Assembly: GCF_009730915.1 (NCBI RefSeq)
Contig: NC_052474.1
Location: 21,425,501-21,489,500, forward strand
Direction: 5' to 3'
DNA length: 64,000 bases
From: Dioscorea cayenensis subsp. rotundata
Lineage: Eukaryota; Streptophyta; Magnoliopsida; Dioscoreales; Dioscoreaceae
The notes beneath the pieces were generated by a model. It ran no database searches, had not been told where the DNA came from, and saw only the letters and a list, made by a program, of their open reading frames with translations. Position numbers and translations under genes: made by a program. This document shows positions 1 through 17,000 of the stretch, in pieces (position 1 is the first letter of the stretch; every line of letters begins with the position of its first letter).

Positions 1-262
1 TTTGAAGGATGGTATATAATGGGAGCAAGCTGGCTAATGATGCTGATCTCCAGGCATGAAAGAATCATCTGATCGAACTTGCTGATCTCGAGGCAATTTC
101 TTTCTCTCTCTCTCTCTCTCGCGCTTTCTCTCGAAAGTGTTTGGCTTTCCCTCGCTTTCTTTTCTCTTCTTCACTCCACTCTGGATTCGCTGCGCTTTCA
201 CCGATAAATCGTGCTTGTTGTTCTCCAATTTTGGAATTCGAGCAAGAGGAGAGAGGAAGCTG

Positions 263-4187
<3,925 letters not shown>

Positions 4188-4801
4188 GCACAATTACAAA
4201 CATTGTAAGCAAACGTTCCCACTTTTTCATTCCAATCTTATGCTTCTGCCTCTCTTCTCACTGGAGCTCTTTTGTCAGCCTTGTCAGTTAAAACTTAAGA
4301 GGGTTCACTTTAAGGGATAAGTAGGCTTGTGCATACATGGGAACAAATTTAGTCAATCTTTGTTATCAACATTAAATTTAGCTGTTTTTTTTTAGTTATC
4401 TTTGTTTTTATTAATTGGTTTCTTGGTCTTAATTTGTTTATGAACATTGCTTATCAGAGATGGGTTTTGGTGAGGTTGTTTCAATTGCCTGTATGTATAT
4501 ATTATAAATATATGATATTACTGGCTGGTAATTGGTAAGCACAGGCTGTTGGATCTCTGATTCCAATTGCTAATGTCACTTGATCTAAAGTTGAGCTATA
4601 AATGAGCTTTTGGTTTGATTTTTTGTTGTGCTTGGTTTGTATTTCCAGTTATATTGATCCGTGGTCGAGCTCACAGAATTAGAATCCAGTGAAGTTTGAA
4701 CAAGCATATGTAAGTAATGGCCTCTTTCCACCATTTGCACTTCCCATATTTAAATAAATATGTTTAATTTTATTTTCTAAGAAATATTAATATTACTAAA
4801 C

Positions 4802-4834
<33 letters not shown>

Positions 4835-4976
4835 AAAAACGCGTTTTTAATTTTAAAATATTTAAGTTTATTAATATTAATTAAGTAGAAATTTATTAGT
4901 AAATTTTTTTTCTCTAATCCAATATTTCAATAAATTCTTTTAATTTTGCATTTTTTTTTATCTCAATTACTATTAC

Positions 4977-5010
<34 letters not shown>

Positions 5011-5194
5011 TTTAACAGCTAACACATCCTCCTGGCTTTCTTAACACTGAAATTTAACTGCCAAACTGTCATCTCCTTTACTCTACTGTGTCCTCCTTTA
5101 CTCTACTGTGTCTATATGTATATGTATATGTATTCCCACCGACCACTCCCTCACTCTTTGCTCTCTCTCTCTCTCTCTCTCTCTGTGTGTCTCC
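4188..5194. other. ADK 3' region and fucosyltransferase 5' region; ATT microsatellites
   Basis: No gene is visible here. The first part should hold the ADK 3' UTR. Two ATT/TTA trinucleotide arrays are present at about 4799-4834 and 4970-5010, with AT-rich DNA between them. A CT dinucleotide run at about 5160-5184 followed by GT repeats lies just before the next start codon and probably sits in that gene's 5' UTR. A direct repeat of about 18 bp (CTTTACTCTACTGTGTC) occurs at about 5076-5112. Confidence 0.6.
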
Positions 5195-8110
5195 ATGGGT
5201 AGGCTCAAGAACCTCCCAAAGGGCACCTCCCCAAAGTACACTACCCCATTCCACTACTACCTCTTCTCCATCAGCAAACCTTCTTCTCCACCCAACTCCT
5301 CCTCCTTCAAACCTTCAAGAAATAAACCAGTGATCAACACCATCACCACCACCAACCTGATCACTCTCCTCCTCTTCGTCCTTTTCCTCCTTTCTTTCCT
5401 TTTATCTCATCCCTCCATCTTCATCTCCAACACTAGTACTAGTGCACTGCAAAACACCATTTCCATGGTTCCTCGTCCACCTTATGCCTTGATCTCCGGC
5501 AATGTGAATGTGAGCCAGCAGGAGATGGAGTTCTGGCGCCAACCTGATGGTCTTGGCTACAAACCTTGCTTACAATTCAGTATTGGTTACCGGAGAGCTT
5601 CGGCGAAGATTGCGAAGGAGAGGAGGAGGTTCTTGCTTGTCAAGGTCTCTGGTGGATTGAACCAGCAAAGGAACCAGATTGTGGATGCTGTTGTCTTTGC
5701 TAGAATCCTTGGTGCTGCTCTTGTTCTCCCTCTTCTTAAGTTTAATGTCATTTGGCAGGATAACAGGTACACATTCATTCATCCATTTCTTCATTCTTCT
5801 TCATTTGCATTATCATAATGAAGCATGCATGTTCTTGTTCATTTTTATCATCTTAAGCACATGTTCTTGTTCTTCTTGCTCTTTTTTATCAGCTTAATTA
5901 TGTTCTTGTTGATCTTCTTCTTCATTTTTATCATCTAATTAAGCATGTTCTTGTTCTTCTTGTTCATTTTCTCCAGCATATATAAGCATGTTGTTGTTCT
6001 TCTTCTTAATTCTGCATTTAAATCATCATAAGCATCTTTTTTTCTTCTTCTTCTTCTTTCAATATATATGGTTACGTTTATGGTTTATTTATTTATTTTG
6101 AAAATATGAGGTTTGATTAATCCATTTTTAGTTGAGAAAGAGAGTTCTTGAAAATAAAACAAGAGGATAATTAATAGTGCACATCAGACTCAAATACTGT
6201 TGGTCTTCTGTTTGGTTTTATGATTCTTCGAAAAGATAATAAAACGAAAAATCTTCTTCTTTTATATTCCTTATTACATACAAGCATTTATCTCAGTTTT
6301 ATTTACTGCAAGTACAATTAAAGCTCATGAAAATTATTAATTCCTATTATTTTGCATTAATATTTACTTTTTATTTTATATTATTTGATTTATACGTTTG
6401 TTATGCATGCATGGATGCATGCAGTGAGTTCTCAGACATCTTTGACGTGGATCACTTCATAAGAACATTACATTCAGACATCCGAATTGTTTCAAGAGTC
6501 CCACCAACTCACAAGATTCCAAGACCATCATCCACCGTTCATTCCTCCATCCCTTCCAATCTCTCCCCTCTTTGGATTCGCTCCCGGTTTCTCAAACAAG
6601 TAGCCATTTACATTATTTTATTTTATATTTATTCTTTATATTTATCAATCTTTAATTATCACTCTATGTGTGTGCGTGTATATATATTCCCCTGTAAAGT
6701 TAATTTGTCCTTTTATACATCCTCAAATCCAATTGACTTTTATTTTTTTTATCTATTTTTTCTTTGAAAGCATGTTTTATACCTTTTAAATGGTAAATTT
6801 TCATATTTATTTATATTATTATCATATTTATTCAACTTTAAAAAAAATGATAATTGAAAGAAGACAAATTTCAAAGTGTTTTTTTGTATGTATGTATATA
6901 TATATATATATATATAAACTAAATTGTTGTTTCTTTTGCAGCTAGATGAGGATGGGGTTCTAGTACTTGAAGGTTTGGAATCCAAGCTCTCCAAAGATCT
7001 CCCACTGGATCTTCAGAAGCTTCGCTGCAAGGTGTTTTTATAATAATTATTTATCTATTTATTTTCTGATTGATATATATATATATATATATATACATAT
7101 GCAGTGATAACTAATAATGTTACTAATATTTGTGTTTAATAAAATGATATAATATTTAGGTGGCATTCCATGCGCTGAAGTTCAGCAGGCAAATCCTTGA
7201 GCTAGGTAAAAAGCTAGCAGAGAGAGCTGGGAATGGAGGACCATACATAGCTCTTCATCTCCGGTTAGAAGAAGACGTCTGGATCCGCACCGGCTGCTCA
7301 CCAGGCCTCGGCCAACCCTACGATGATCTCGTTGCTCAACACCGCACCGCCCGCCCTGATCTCCTCACCGGGAAACTTAACATGACTCATCATCACCGGA
7401 AACTCGCCGGCCTTTGCCCTCTCAACACCAAAACACTCACAATGTTTTTACTATATATGACTTAAATTACTAGTTATTACTTCATTTCTTCTTATTCGAT
7501 CTTTAAATGAGAATAATTAATTAGTGTGTGTTTTAATTTAATTTATTTCAGGGTTTTGAGAGCACTGGGAGCACAGAGGGATGCAAGGGTGTATTGGGCT
7601 GGAGGGAAGCCATTGGGTGGTGAACTTGCATTGAAGGCATTGAAAGATGAGTTCCCAAAGTTGATGAGTAAGTATACATTGGCAGTTGATGGGGAGCTGG
7701 AGATTTATGAGAACAGGTCATCAGTTCTGGCTGCATTGGACTACATTGTGGCTCTAAATAGTGATGTGTTTGTCCCTTCACATGGGGGCACTATGGGGCT
7801 TGCCATGCAGGTTAGTTAAGTTAGTTATTTTTAGTTAACATATTGTTAAGGTTGAGTTGAGTTTGCTTGAGTTAACAATTCAGTGATGGTGGTGGTTGTA
7901 TTGGTGCAGGGACACAGAGCATATGTGGGACATCGGAAGTCGGTGAGGCCAAACAAGAGGGGATTCGCGGCGATGGAGATGGAGGAGGCTGGGTTTGGAG
8001 AAATGGTGAGAAGGATGCATAAAGGGTTGATGGGTGAGCCTGAGCTGAGGACTCAGAAGACCGGGCGCGATGTGATTGCGTTCCCGGTGCCGGAGTGCAT
8101 GTGCCGTTGA
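5195..8110 (+). CDS. O-fucosyltransferase family protein, type II membrane, six exons
   Basis: Plant member of the GDP-fucose protein O-fucosyltransferase family (GT106/DUF246 group), expected to be a Golgi type II membrane glycosyltransferase; the acceptor is unknown. Exons read 5195-5766, 6425-6599, 6942-7031, 7160-7443, 7552-7810 and 7910-8110, giving 1581 nt and 526 residues. Seen in the sequence: a basic N-terminus, one hydrophobic anchor at about residues 55-71, the donor-site motif GGLNQQRNQI near 153, DNSEFSDIFD across the exon 1/2 join, the HLR motif at about 312-314 in ALHLRLEED, and the C-terminal block VPSHGGTMGLAMQGHRAYVGHR. The start at 5195 (MGRLKNLPKG) is preferred to an upstream in-frame ATG at 5108, which would add a low-complexity Cys/Leu/Ser stretch. 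The exon 4 donor (AAT|gttttt) is weak, but it is the one that keeps frame with exon 5. Confidence 0.93.
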
Positions 8111-8339
8111 GCTGACTGACAACGGAGTTCACCTGCATGCACCTTGTCAGTCATCTATAGTTTTGCTTCTCTGTAGTTTTAGTACTTGGCGGTTAAGAAA
8201 GCATTGTTTGAAATTGTCTATGTTAGTGAAGCTTAAACCATTGGTTCATTCTATGATTTTGAACAATTTTTGATCAATATCTTGTCAACATTTTTTATGT
8301 TTTTTTTTTTTTCCATCGCTAATGTCATTCCCATAACCG

Positions 8340-10745
8340 GGCTCAATGGATCAAGGATGCCGACAAACTGTTGTATACCTACAAAGTCAAAACCAAGTAG
8401 ACATACAAGGTCTCAAAAATCTTATCTAAAACAGAACAAAAAAACAGACAAAGTGTTTTAAAAAATAATACAAACATAATCAAATAAAACGTAGACCCAC
8501 AATAAACATAACTTATTACATGCTAATTATTCGGCGATTGCCCAATAATCCCCTCTAAGCTATCCGTCACTCAACTCTACTCCTGATCTGAAAAGAGATA
8601 TCAACAACATAAATGAGTTTGACACCCCAGTAAGCGCCTATTAAAAATATAGGAATCATTTACAAAGAAAAATCCTAATTTATCAAAATAAAAAATCAGA
8701 AATCAAATTTATTTCAAATAAACACAAATGCCATAAACGGAGTATTTAGGTCTCTCCAAACAATTGTTGCCAAAAGAAAATAACATAATTCATATATTTA
8801 CCCTCGGTGACCTGAGCCAGAATTATTAGATGCCGTTATTCTTCACCGACAGAGCGGTGCAAAACTATAGTTTCTATATCATAATACATGTCTGGCAGGA
8901 TCAGTGTTTAACCCCCAGTGATAGGGTTATTGCAAAGTTAATTTAGGAACTACAAGTACTGTGTCAAAATAATTCTTATCCAAACATTCGATAAAGTCGA
9001 AATACCAAGATTTAAATGACCCCAATTTCACTAAAAATATTTTGATTTATTTAAGAAAACAAAACATCTCACAGTGAATTTCAATAATTCATAATTTAAT
9101 AAATAAAAATAAAAATTATAAATAAAATAATATTAAATATCAAATCTTTCAAGCAACAATAATAATATATAACAATGACAATATATTTTATCTTTTTCTT
9201 TTCTTTTTGGCACTTTCGGAGGTAAGGAAAAAACCAAAAACTTTGAGTTTATACATATAGTATCGTTTATATGCGGGTACTTACCTCATTAACGCCCAAA
9301 AACAATCAAATCCCAAATCAAACAAGTTTCTTCATAATACCCTAAATTTGAGAATAATTTTTAAAGATATCAAAATTTATTTAACACAAGCAAGAAAATT
9401 GAAAGAATGCTACAAATGTAAAAGATCAAGCTATCACTTTGCTTTCCCAAATATTGGTTATTTCCAAGGGTATAATAACATTTAACCACTCTAAATAGTC
9501 ATATTAAAATTCTATGAGGACCCATAAGTACTAAATCAGATATGAGTTTGTCTATCCTTTCCCAAATCACAAAATTATAAATTCTAAGGATATTAGACAG
9601 CCAAGGCTATGACATATCCAAAATCCACATGGTTTAGAGCATTACACAATGCATAACATTTATTTGAATGCCCAACAATTACTGTAGACTATAATTCTGA
9701 CATACCCATTTCAAAAATGTATATATCTCAATCTATAACTCCAAAATTAGAGATATTTTATAGGAAATCAGATAACTTAATAATAAATAACTTTTCTATT
9801 TTTCACCTTATCCAATTCAATCTTTATGACCATCAAAAATACCCATCAATCTTGATGTTTTGCACAGACATCCCATCTGAGATAGTTTACTAATAAAATC
9901 ATATCTCATACACTACAGTCGTATAAAATTTGAAAATTTTTAAGGTATTTAGGTAACATCACAATATACAACTTTCATATTAAACAAGATTCATGATTCA
10001 ACTTCTAAGATCCTCAAATTCTCTGATAAATTTTCATACTTCCTGCATAAATGACATTAAGCACATATACAAAAATCTGATCATATCTCACAAATTACAT
10101 GGGTAAAAATTCTTAAATTTGGCAAAAACAAAGATAAAATCATCTTTTACAACTTTCTTATATAAATCTAAATCAAATAAGAATTTATAATCATGAAATA
10201 AATAAAAAAACGGATCAAGGCTGCACACAAATCCTAACCATGTCATCTGCGTTTGAAGCTTATATCTTACAGGATGCAATTGTAGAAACTCTGAAATTTT
10301 GCAACAAACTAGTTAAGATTAAGATCGTCTTTAGGTCTCCCAAAATTAAAGAGGGATCTCTGCTATGCTAATAGAAAATTTCTGAATCTTATCCTCAAAT
10401 TAAATCAAATCAACATTCGCGCCAAACCAAGCCCTAACCCTAACTAGTATCATGTCACAAGAAATCATAAGAGGAGAAACAAGATAAATCAAAACCTTAA
10501 CCCAATATTAACAATTCCACAATTTTTTTTTCAAAGATCCGAGGAAGAAGATGTTTACCTCAATAATAACAGTGAATCAACCAAACCCGTGTAGGTGAGA
10601 TCCTTCCCTCTTTTTGTCCCACCACCACACGTAATCAAAAGAGAAATGCTAGATCTAAATTTTCTTAAATTACAAGACTAAGATAGAAAAGGCGAAGGGT
10701 GTGTAGGGTTTTGAAAAAAATAACTGATATAAAATTACTATAAAT
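8340..10745 (-). mobile_element. unclassified non-coding dispersed repeat (retrotransposon-like)
   Basis: This interval has no ORF of note, but its composition differs from the flanks. Phrases such as the CGGCGATTGCCCAATAATCCC block (8532-8552), CCCCCAGTGATAGGG (8911) and ACTTACCTCATTAACGCCC (9280) resemble a non-coding repeat type common in plant genomes. By inference it is a large non-autonomous (LARD-like) or degenerate element, probably transcribed on the minus strand. No clear terminal repeats or target duplication were found by eye, so the limits are approximate. Confidence 0.4.
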
Positions 10746-10974
10746 AAATTAAATTAATATTAATTTTTTTTAAAAATGGTGGGGCCCACAGTTAATGTTT
10801 TTACTGATGAGTGCATGAAATGCTTACATATTAATAAATGCATGCACTTTACCTTTTTTTTTTTTTTATAAACTTAGTCCTACGTTGGGTATTTTGTGCT
10901 TAAATATGTAGGTAAAAAAAAACCGATGTAATTCCAAACGAAATAATTACAAAAGAATAATTATATAAAAGAGC

Positions 10975-12090
10975 ACGCCATGTTTAGCATGTGCTAAACA
11001 CTAAATTGAAAAAAATCTAAAGATCACACCTCTCTATATAGTTCTGGTGCCCTATAGTAAAATTGTGCTTTTGTAAGCATGGACATGCTCCTCGGTCTTA
11101 TGTTTGGATATCAAATTTTTGCGCAAAATTTGAGATATGGGTGCCACTAACAATTAGCATGCTCAAACACATCCAAAGCACGATCGTGCACTAGCCCGTT
11201 ACCTAATTAGTTTAAAAACCCAAAAGCTATGTTTTGTGAGGGGACTTTTGGCAAAAGCTTGATTAATGGTTAGGGTTTCAATCGGAGGTTGAAGACAGTT
11301 AATCAAGGACGAGCTGATACCCCTCCTTCGGCTCTTGGGTTGCAAGATCAACGACATTATCATCTCTAATTTGGTAGTCTCCATTATCATCCATTTGTAG
11401 AGTAGTTTGAGGAAGTTTCCATAATGCTTTAAATCCTTTTTCTTGTATTGGATTGTAGTAGAACTTTTTATACTATAAGAATCTAAACCTTTATTAGTGC
11501 TTCGGATCATGAATTTCATAACTATTTGTATTTAACTTTTTTTTTTTGTATTATATTTGCTTTGTGTTTTCCTACTAATCTCTTATTGCTTCATGCTTGT
11601 AATTGCTAGTACTGAAGGATCAAATTATATTGCATATTACATTGGCGTAATAAGGATTGAGTGAACGCTTGGATAGTCTGGATTAGAGTTAAACCTAATA
11701 GAGGATTCACTAGGCATGCAATCATGGGATAATCATCATTGTCCCATGGAATTAGGGTTGATTTTCTAAACCAACAGATTAACTACTCTAGAAATCTTCA
11801 CAATTCAAGAACACTCCATCAATAGACAATAGCCAATATAGGAAATCATTTGCACAAATGACTTAAAGAGGGATTCAAGGTACCATCCCATCTCTTTTAC
11901 CACCATTTCTCATCCTGATTCTTAACTTAATTTTCTTCATCTTTCCCACTTAGATTTTAGCAACATCACTTGTTATTATCAACTAAATAATATAAGAACA
12001 ATTAATACAAGTAGGTTACCATAGATTCGATTACCGGTACCATTTATTATTTCAAACGACCCGTACACTAATATGCAAAAATCTTTATCA
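10975..12090 (+). mobile_element. Ty3/gypsy-type LTR remnant (solo or truncated)
   Basis: About 1.1 kb without coding potential whose right part carries the wording typical of plant gypsy LTR ends: a stretch ending in ATAGATTCGATTACCGGTAC followed by AACGACCCGTACACT (about 12021-12070). The same style of sequence ends the element at 59881-61062. No gag or pol is next to it, so it is a solo LTR or a fragment. The left limit is a guess; a possible TATA region lies at about 11034 (CTCTATATAG). Confidence 0.45.
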
Positions 12091-12114
12091 TCCACAATTA
12101 TTTTATAAGTTTCA

Positions 12115-12480
12115 TTTTTTTCTTGTCTTTTCTAGTAATATTTATATTAAATTTCATTAAAATTTTGAGATTTTCTCCATCTTGTAATGCTATTTTATAT
12201 AGTTTATTATTTTTTTTTATATTTTTTTTAAAACAATAGACCAATTAGTTTTTCAAAATAATGTCTTTTAACTTTAAATAATCATGCATTACATAATGAT
12301 TAATAGACGACTAGTGCCCCGGTTGTTTTCATCTCATTTATTTATTTATATCATTAATATTTTCACAATTTATATTTTGTCTCTATCTTTTTTTTTTAAT
12401 ATTTTTATATTAAATTTTAAAAAACTTGGATATTTTCCCATTCTTATAATACTATTTTCGATATAGATATTGTTTTTATT
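12115..12480 (+). repeat. diverged direct duplication in AT-rich DNA
   Basis: Two AT-rich segments about 240 bp apart resemble each other: TATATTAAATTTCATTAAAA followed by GATTTTCTCCATCTTGTAAT (about 12141-12190), and TATATTAAATTTTAAAAAAC followed by GGATATTTTCCCATTCTTAT (about 12406-12450). The first is followed by TGCTATTTTATATAG and the second by ACTATTTTCGATATAG. Low-complexity DNA makes this weak. Confidence 0.3.
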
Positions 12481-12534
12481 GTTTTTTCATTTATTTTATT
12501 TTAACTGTGGTTCTACTGGATTTTCCATTTACAT

Positions 12535-12802
12535 TATTATATTTATATTTATATGTGTGTATGTGTGTCAGTGTGTGCATATATATATTCCCATGTGAAG
12601 TCTGTCCTTTTATACATTCTCAAACCCTATTAACATTTTTGTTTAAAGTATGTTTTAAGCCTTTTAAATGGTAACCTTTCATATTTATATGTACAATTCA
12701 TATTTATACAACTAAAAAACGATAATTGAAAGAAGACAAATTTAAAAGTGTTATGTATATATATCTGTACAACAAATTGCTGTTCTTTTGCAGTTAGGGA
12801 GG
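12535..12802 (+). repeat. displaced copy of intron 2 of the O-fucosyltransferase gene
   Basis: This stretch follows intron 2 of the upstream gene (6604-6953) in the same order and orientation. Shared landmarks are CCATTTACATTATT, TGTGTG..ATATATATTCCC, GTCCTTTTATACAT, CCTTTTAAATGGTAA, GATAATTGAAAGAAGACAAA and the splice-acceptor end TTCTTTTGCAG. Similarity stops a few bases after the acceptor (TTAGGGAGG against CTAGATGAGG in the gene), so almost no exon was copied. It is a duplicated intron fragment about 5.9 kb downstream of its source. Confidence 0.8.
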
Positions 12803-12920
12803 AAATATTGGATTAAAGAATTTATTTTATTTTATTTTTTTAATTTGATGTTTTAGTTTTTATTGAAAATGAATTTTATGCTTAAGATAATTAATATTTA
12901 TAACCTTGTAATATATATAT

Positions 12921-12998
12921 TATATTATATATAGAGAGAGGGGGGAGGCTGCGTCTTTTACACACACCCTCATATATCAATTCTAAATAAGTTGATCG

Positions 12999-13029
<31 letters not shown>

Positions 13030-13102
13030 GAGAGAGGAGGGGGAGGGGAGGCTGCGTCTTTTACACACACCCTCATATATCAATTCTAAATAAGTTGATC
13101 GT
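12921..13102 (+). repeat. two-copy tandem duplication flanked by TA repeats
   Basis: Unit 1 (12921-12999) and unit 2 (13019-13102) share a block running from a TATAGAGAGAGG start through GCTGCGTCTTTTACACACAC to TAAATAAGTTGATCGT, almost without change. They differ in the number of G/A residues after GAGAGA. A (TA)n run lies between them. Confidence 0.85.
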
Positions 13103-13619
13103 TAACTGTTAAATAAAAAATAAATTCAGATGCATAGTTTTACTATATTTATAAATAGTAGCACAATAAAAATTGGGATACACAATGTTTTGATCTGAAT
13201 CGTAGATTATAAATAGAATCAATCTCAGCCGTTCAATTTCATTTACAAAAGATTTGTCTTTTACATTTGGTTTTTTTTATTGAAAATAAATTATGTCCTT
13301 AAGATAATTTTTATTTATAATCTTGTAAATTATATATTGTCACAAGTATATAATTATATATAAATATACTTCAATAAAACTTACAGTTTCAAATATATCC
13401 CAAATATTTATTTCTTTTAATAAAATAGTACATTATTTTTAAAGCAATTTTATATTATATTTGTTATAATAAACTAAAACGGTAATATAATTAAAAAGTA
13501 TTTTAATTTTGGATAAATTCTATTTTGAATTGTATTCAGATACCTAATTTGATTTTTTTTTTTTATTATGGATATTCTACTACATAAAAACTTATTTTTG
13601 GAAAGAAAAAGAAAAATTA

Positions 13620-13905
13620 TATTTTTTTAGGGAAGAGGAGCGGAGCGAACCCACTAAAAAATCCAGGGACGGCGTGCATGGCCTCGGTGGAACAGTGGGG
13701 ACGGGGTCACGCTCACGTGGTACTGAAGCCAGCTCATCTACAATCACTATTAACCACTCCTGTAAATGGCTGCTCAGTAGAGATCAAACTCTCACCACTG
13801 CGGTGAAGCTACTATCGATGACCCAGTATCTCAAATGAGACTCGAAGATCATTGGCATTTATTTTGCAACCGCTACAAAAAGTGCATTAGACTTGTTCCA
13901 ATGGT
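13620..13905. repeat. GC-richer unclassified repeat-like segment
   Basis: About 280 bp clearly richer in GC than the flanking AT-rich DNA. On the minus strand it contains GCAGTGGTGAGAGTTTGATC and GTGGGTTCGCTCC, which look like parts of tRNA-derived (SINE) promoters, but the A-box to B-box spacing is not right. No target duplication or tail was seen. Probably an old transposable-element fragment. Confidence 0.25.
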
Positions 13906-14088
13906 TTGAGAGCTGCTTTTCTATGATACAACAGTACAATCTTAAATAAAATAATAATAATAGCAAACATCATATTAAAAATAAATAAATACTTGCATCA
14001 AATGAACATTAAAACTTCAATAATATAAAAATTCAAATAGTAAATATATAGACATTATCTACCATTCTAAAGTTATGAAACAACAGTT

Positions 14089-17000
14089 TCATAATTTTGA
14101 TGTTGGAGGAGAGAGAGCATAATTTACTAGTTCTCTTCTTAAGATTTTTCCTGCTGCTGATTTTGGTATGGAGCTGATGAAAGCAACACGCCGAATTTTC
14201 TTGTATGGAGAGACCTGAAACATTGACAATAACTTTAAAGGGATTGCTGAATGCTGATGATGATAAGTCTAAAGTTTCTGTTTGGAACAACAAGCTTGAA
14301 CAATTGATATGATTTACTAATTAAAATCTTCAAATGCTAAAAGAAAATGGTCATATGGGATATACTAATCTTATATGTGGACTAATAGAGAAAGTCAGTG
14401 TGAAGTATAAATACTAATATTTCCTTTCATTATATATATAGTGAATGCTTTTCTTGTCCTAATATATATATATATATATATATATATTTCAATATGTTCT
14501 TTCACCGTTTATTCAGAATCAGGTTTCCATAGAAAATTAATTTTAGGTAAGAAGTACCTGTTTTGCGACAAAATCCATGATTTGATTTTCGGTTATGCTG
14601 CTCCTAGGTTGTCTAACTACAAAGGCCATAGGAATTTGTCCTGCTTCTTCATCAGGGTACCTGTTATATAAATAAATAAATAAAAAATTACATCAATAAA
14701 CACACATTGTAAGAGAAGATAAAATATTATCTGGCATGAGTTTATTGGGAGAGCTTAAAGCAGAAGCAGAAATGGTTGCATAATGTTTGCTTATGGCAAT
14801 ACAAGTTCAATTTTGGCTTTATAACAATAACAAAAGGATTGCCCTAGCTCATGTCAGAAAATCAGTGTTCTTTCTAGATTGAACTTCCAATTTGCTTTCT
14901 TTAACCTTTGTTGTTTTGTTAGTTTTATCAGGTATATACTTTACCATCCTCCATCATTGCAGTCAATTCATGTTTTGTTCCAATAATCTTCATTGACTCT
15001 AGTACTATATATAGTAGAAAAGTTCTTATTGTATGAAAAGATTTATAAGGGAATCTGCATTACATCTAGGTTTAAGAAGGGATATCCTGCAGTACTAGTT
15101 TATTGCAAATATGACCAGCTAAGCTACCTACCTAAAGATTAATTGGGGCAAGAAGTAAGCTATTGAATCTCTCCTCACTTCTAACGTGCAGGAAAGTTTC
15201 AAGGAACTATTGAGAAGCATGTTAGGATTAGGAACATATATATATTATTCTTTCAGTTGTTTTCTGAAGAAAAGTAGAAGTTAAATGTAGAGCAGTAAAC
15301 TTAAAAGTGCATTAGTTTCTTATCAACAACCCAAAAAAACAAGAGTCATATTCAACCTCATGATGCATAATTATTTAAGGCAAAGGTTATTTTCAAGAAC
15401 AAAAATGCAATGCAGTCATAAAATAGAAACCGCAACATACGGGATCACAGCAGCATCAGCGATTTCAGGATGGGACTGAAGAATTTGCTCCAATTCAGCA
15501 GGGGGCACCTGAAAGATGTGGGCGACCAATTTGTCAAGATAAGCAAGTCTAATAAGAGCAAGATACAGCTGCAATTTAAAAAAAAAATGTGATTTTCAGC
15601 ACCTGATATGCCTTGTACTTAATTAATTCCTTCAGTCTGTCAACAATAAAAAGAAACCCATTCTGGTCAAAGTAGCATAAATCACCCGTCTTCAGCCAAC
15701 CTTCTGAGTCCAACGTAGCTGCGGTTGCCTCATCATCACCAATGTATCCTGCACGAGTAGAAAATTTTGATGGTTTACTTTTGGTTCTAACAGAAAATTG
15801 AGTGGTTCAAATGTTGCAATTATGTAGGTGAAGCAATGGAAGAGAAATTAAAAAAAAAAGTAGTGAATGGGGAAGTGGCAACGTTAATGAGGGATCATCC
15901 ACACACACACACAGTCACAAAGACATGGACATGGCCTTGAATAGTTTAGGTTTTAATCGCACCGATGTCCACGTGCATGGCTTTCAATGTAGCAGCCCAC
16001 AAGCGATTGGGACATTTTCACATGTTCCTAATATTATTTACTAGTCCCTCAATGTTTTCCATACCTTCTTTTAGTCCATTTGACTTTTCACTTTAAATTT
16101 CAATCCCTAATTTTTAATTTAAAATAATAATTTAAAAAAAAAAAAAACCATCCCTTGTGAGCCTGTCCTATTCCTATTTCTGCTTTTCCACCCTATCCAC
16201 AACGTATATTATTCATATTTAAATTATAACAAATAGAACTGCATAGGTACAATTTTAGTTCTTTATAACGTTGATCCAGATGAAAAAAAACACAAGAACA
16301 TGGTTAAATCCATTCAAGTTGAGGAAACAGTTTAAATTCAAACCTGTGCAATGGCACCCAATAGTCATGGGCCAATCTTATTATGGATGTTGCAAACATG
16401 GTTAAATCCATTCAAGTTGAGGAAATATTTAATTCAAAAGAACAAAGCTTCTTTGTTTGGGGATAAGCAAAGGGTAGAGCAGAGAATATGTAGGCTAATA
16501 CTAGACCATTGTTATCCTCCATTTACAAATTCCTGTTGAATATGCACATAGATAATAAAATACCCAGTGAACAGTCAATCATAGTTAAATCTAATATAAA
16601 AGTTGAATGGTTATTTCTATCTTTTTGTCTATCTGATTCACTTCGATTATAAAATTTGCAACTTTATTAGTGTATTTAAGATAAAATTGGCCAATGAAAC
16701 TCCATAATGTTATCTACCTATAGAGAGGGGGAAAAAAGATATTGGCTCTAAATTCAGTATAATTTCAATTCAGAAATCCTTAAATAATGAAATAATTTAA
16801 AACTAAAAATATTTTCCTCATAACAAAAAAATCTTATAGTCAACCATTGGATAGCCCAATCGTATGACACCAAAAGTATAAGAGGGAGGTCATGGGTTCA
16901 AATCCCTCCCCGACAAGATCTTGCTCACCGTCATCTGCTCATATATCTGCTCACCCCGGGATTCTTATACTATTCTCATACAGATACATCAGTACATCCG

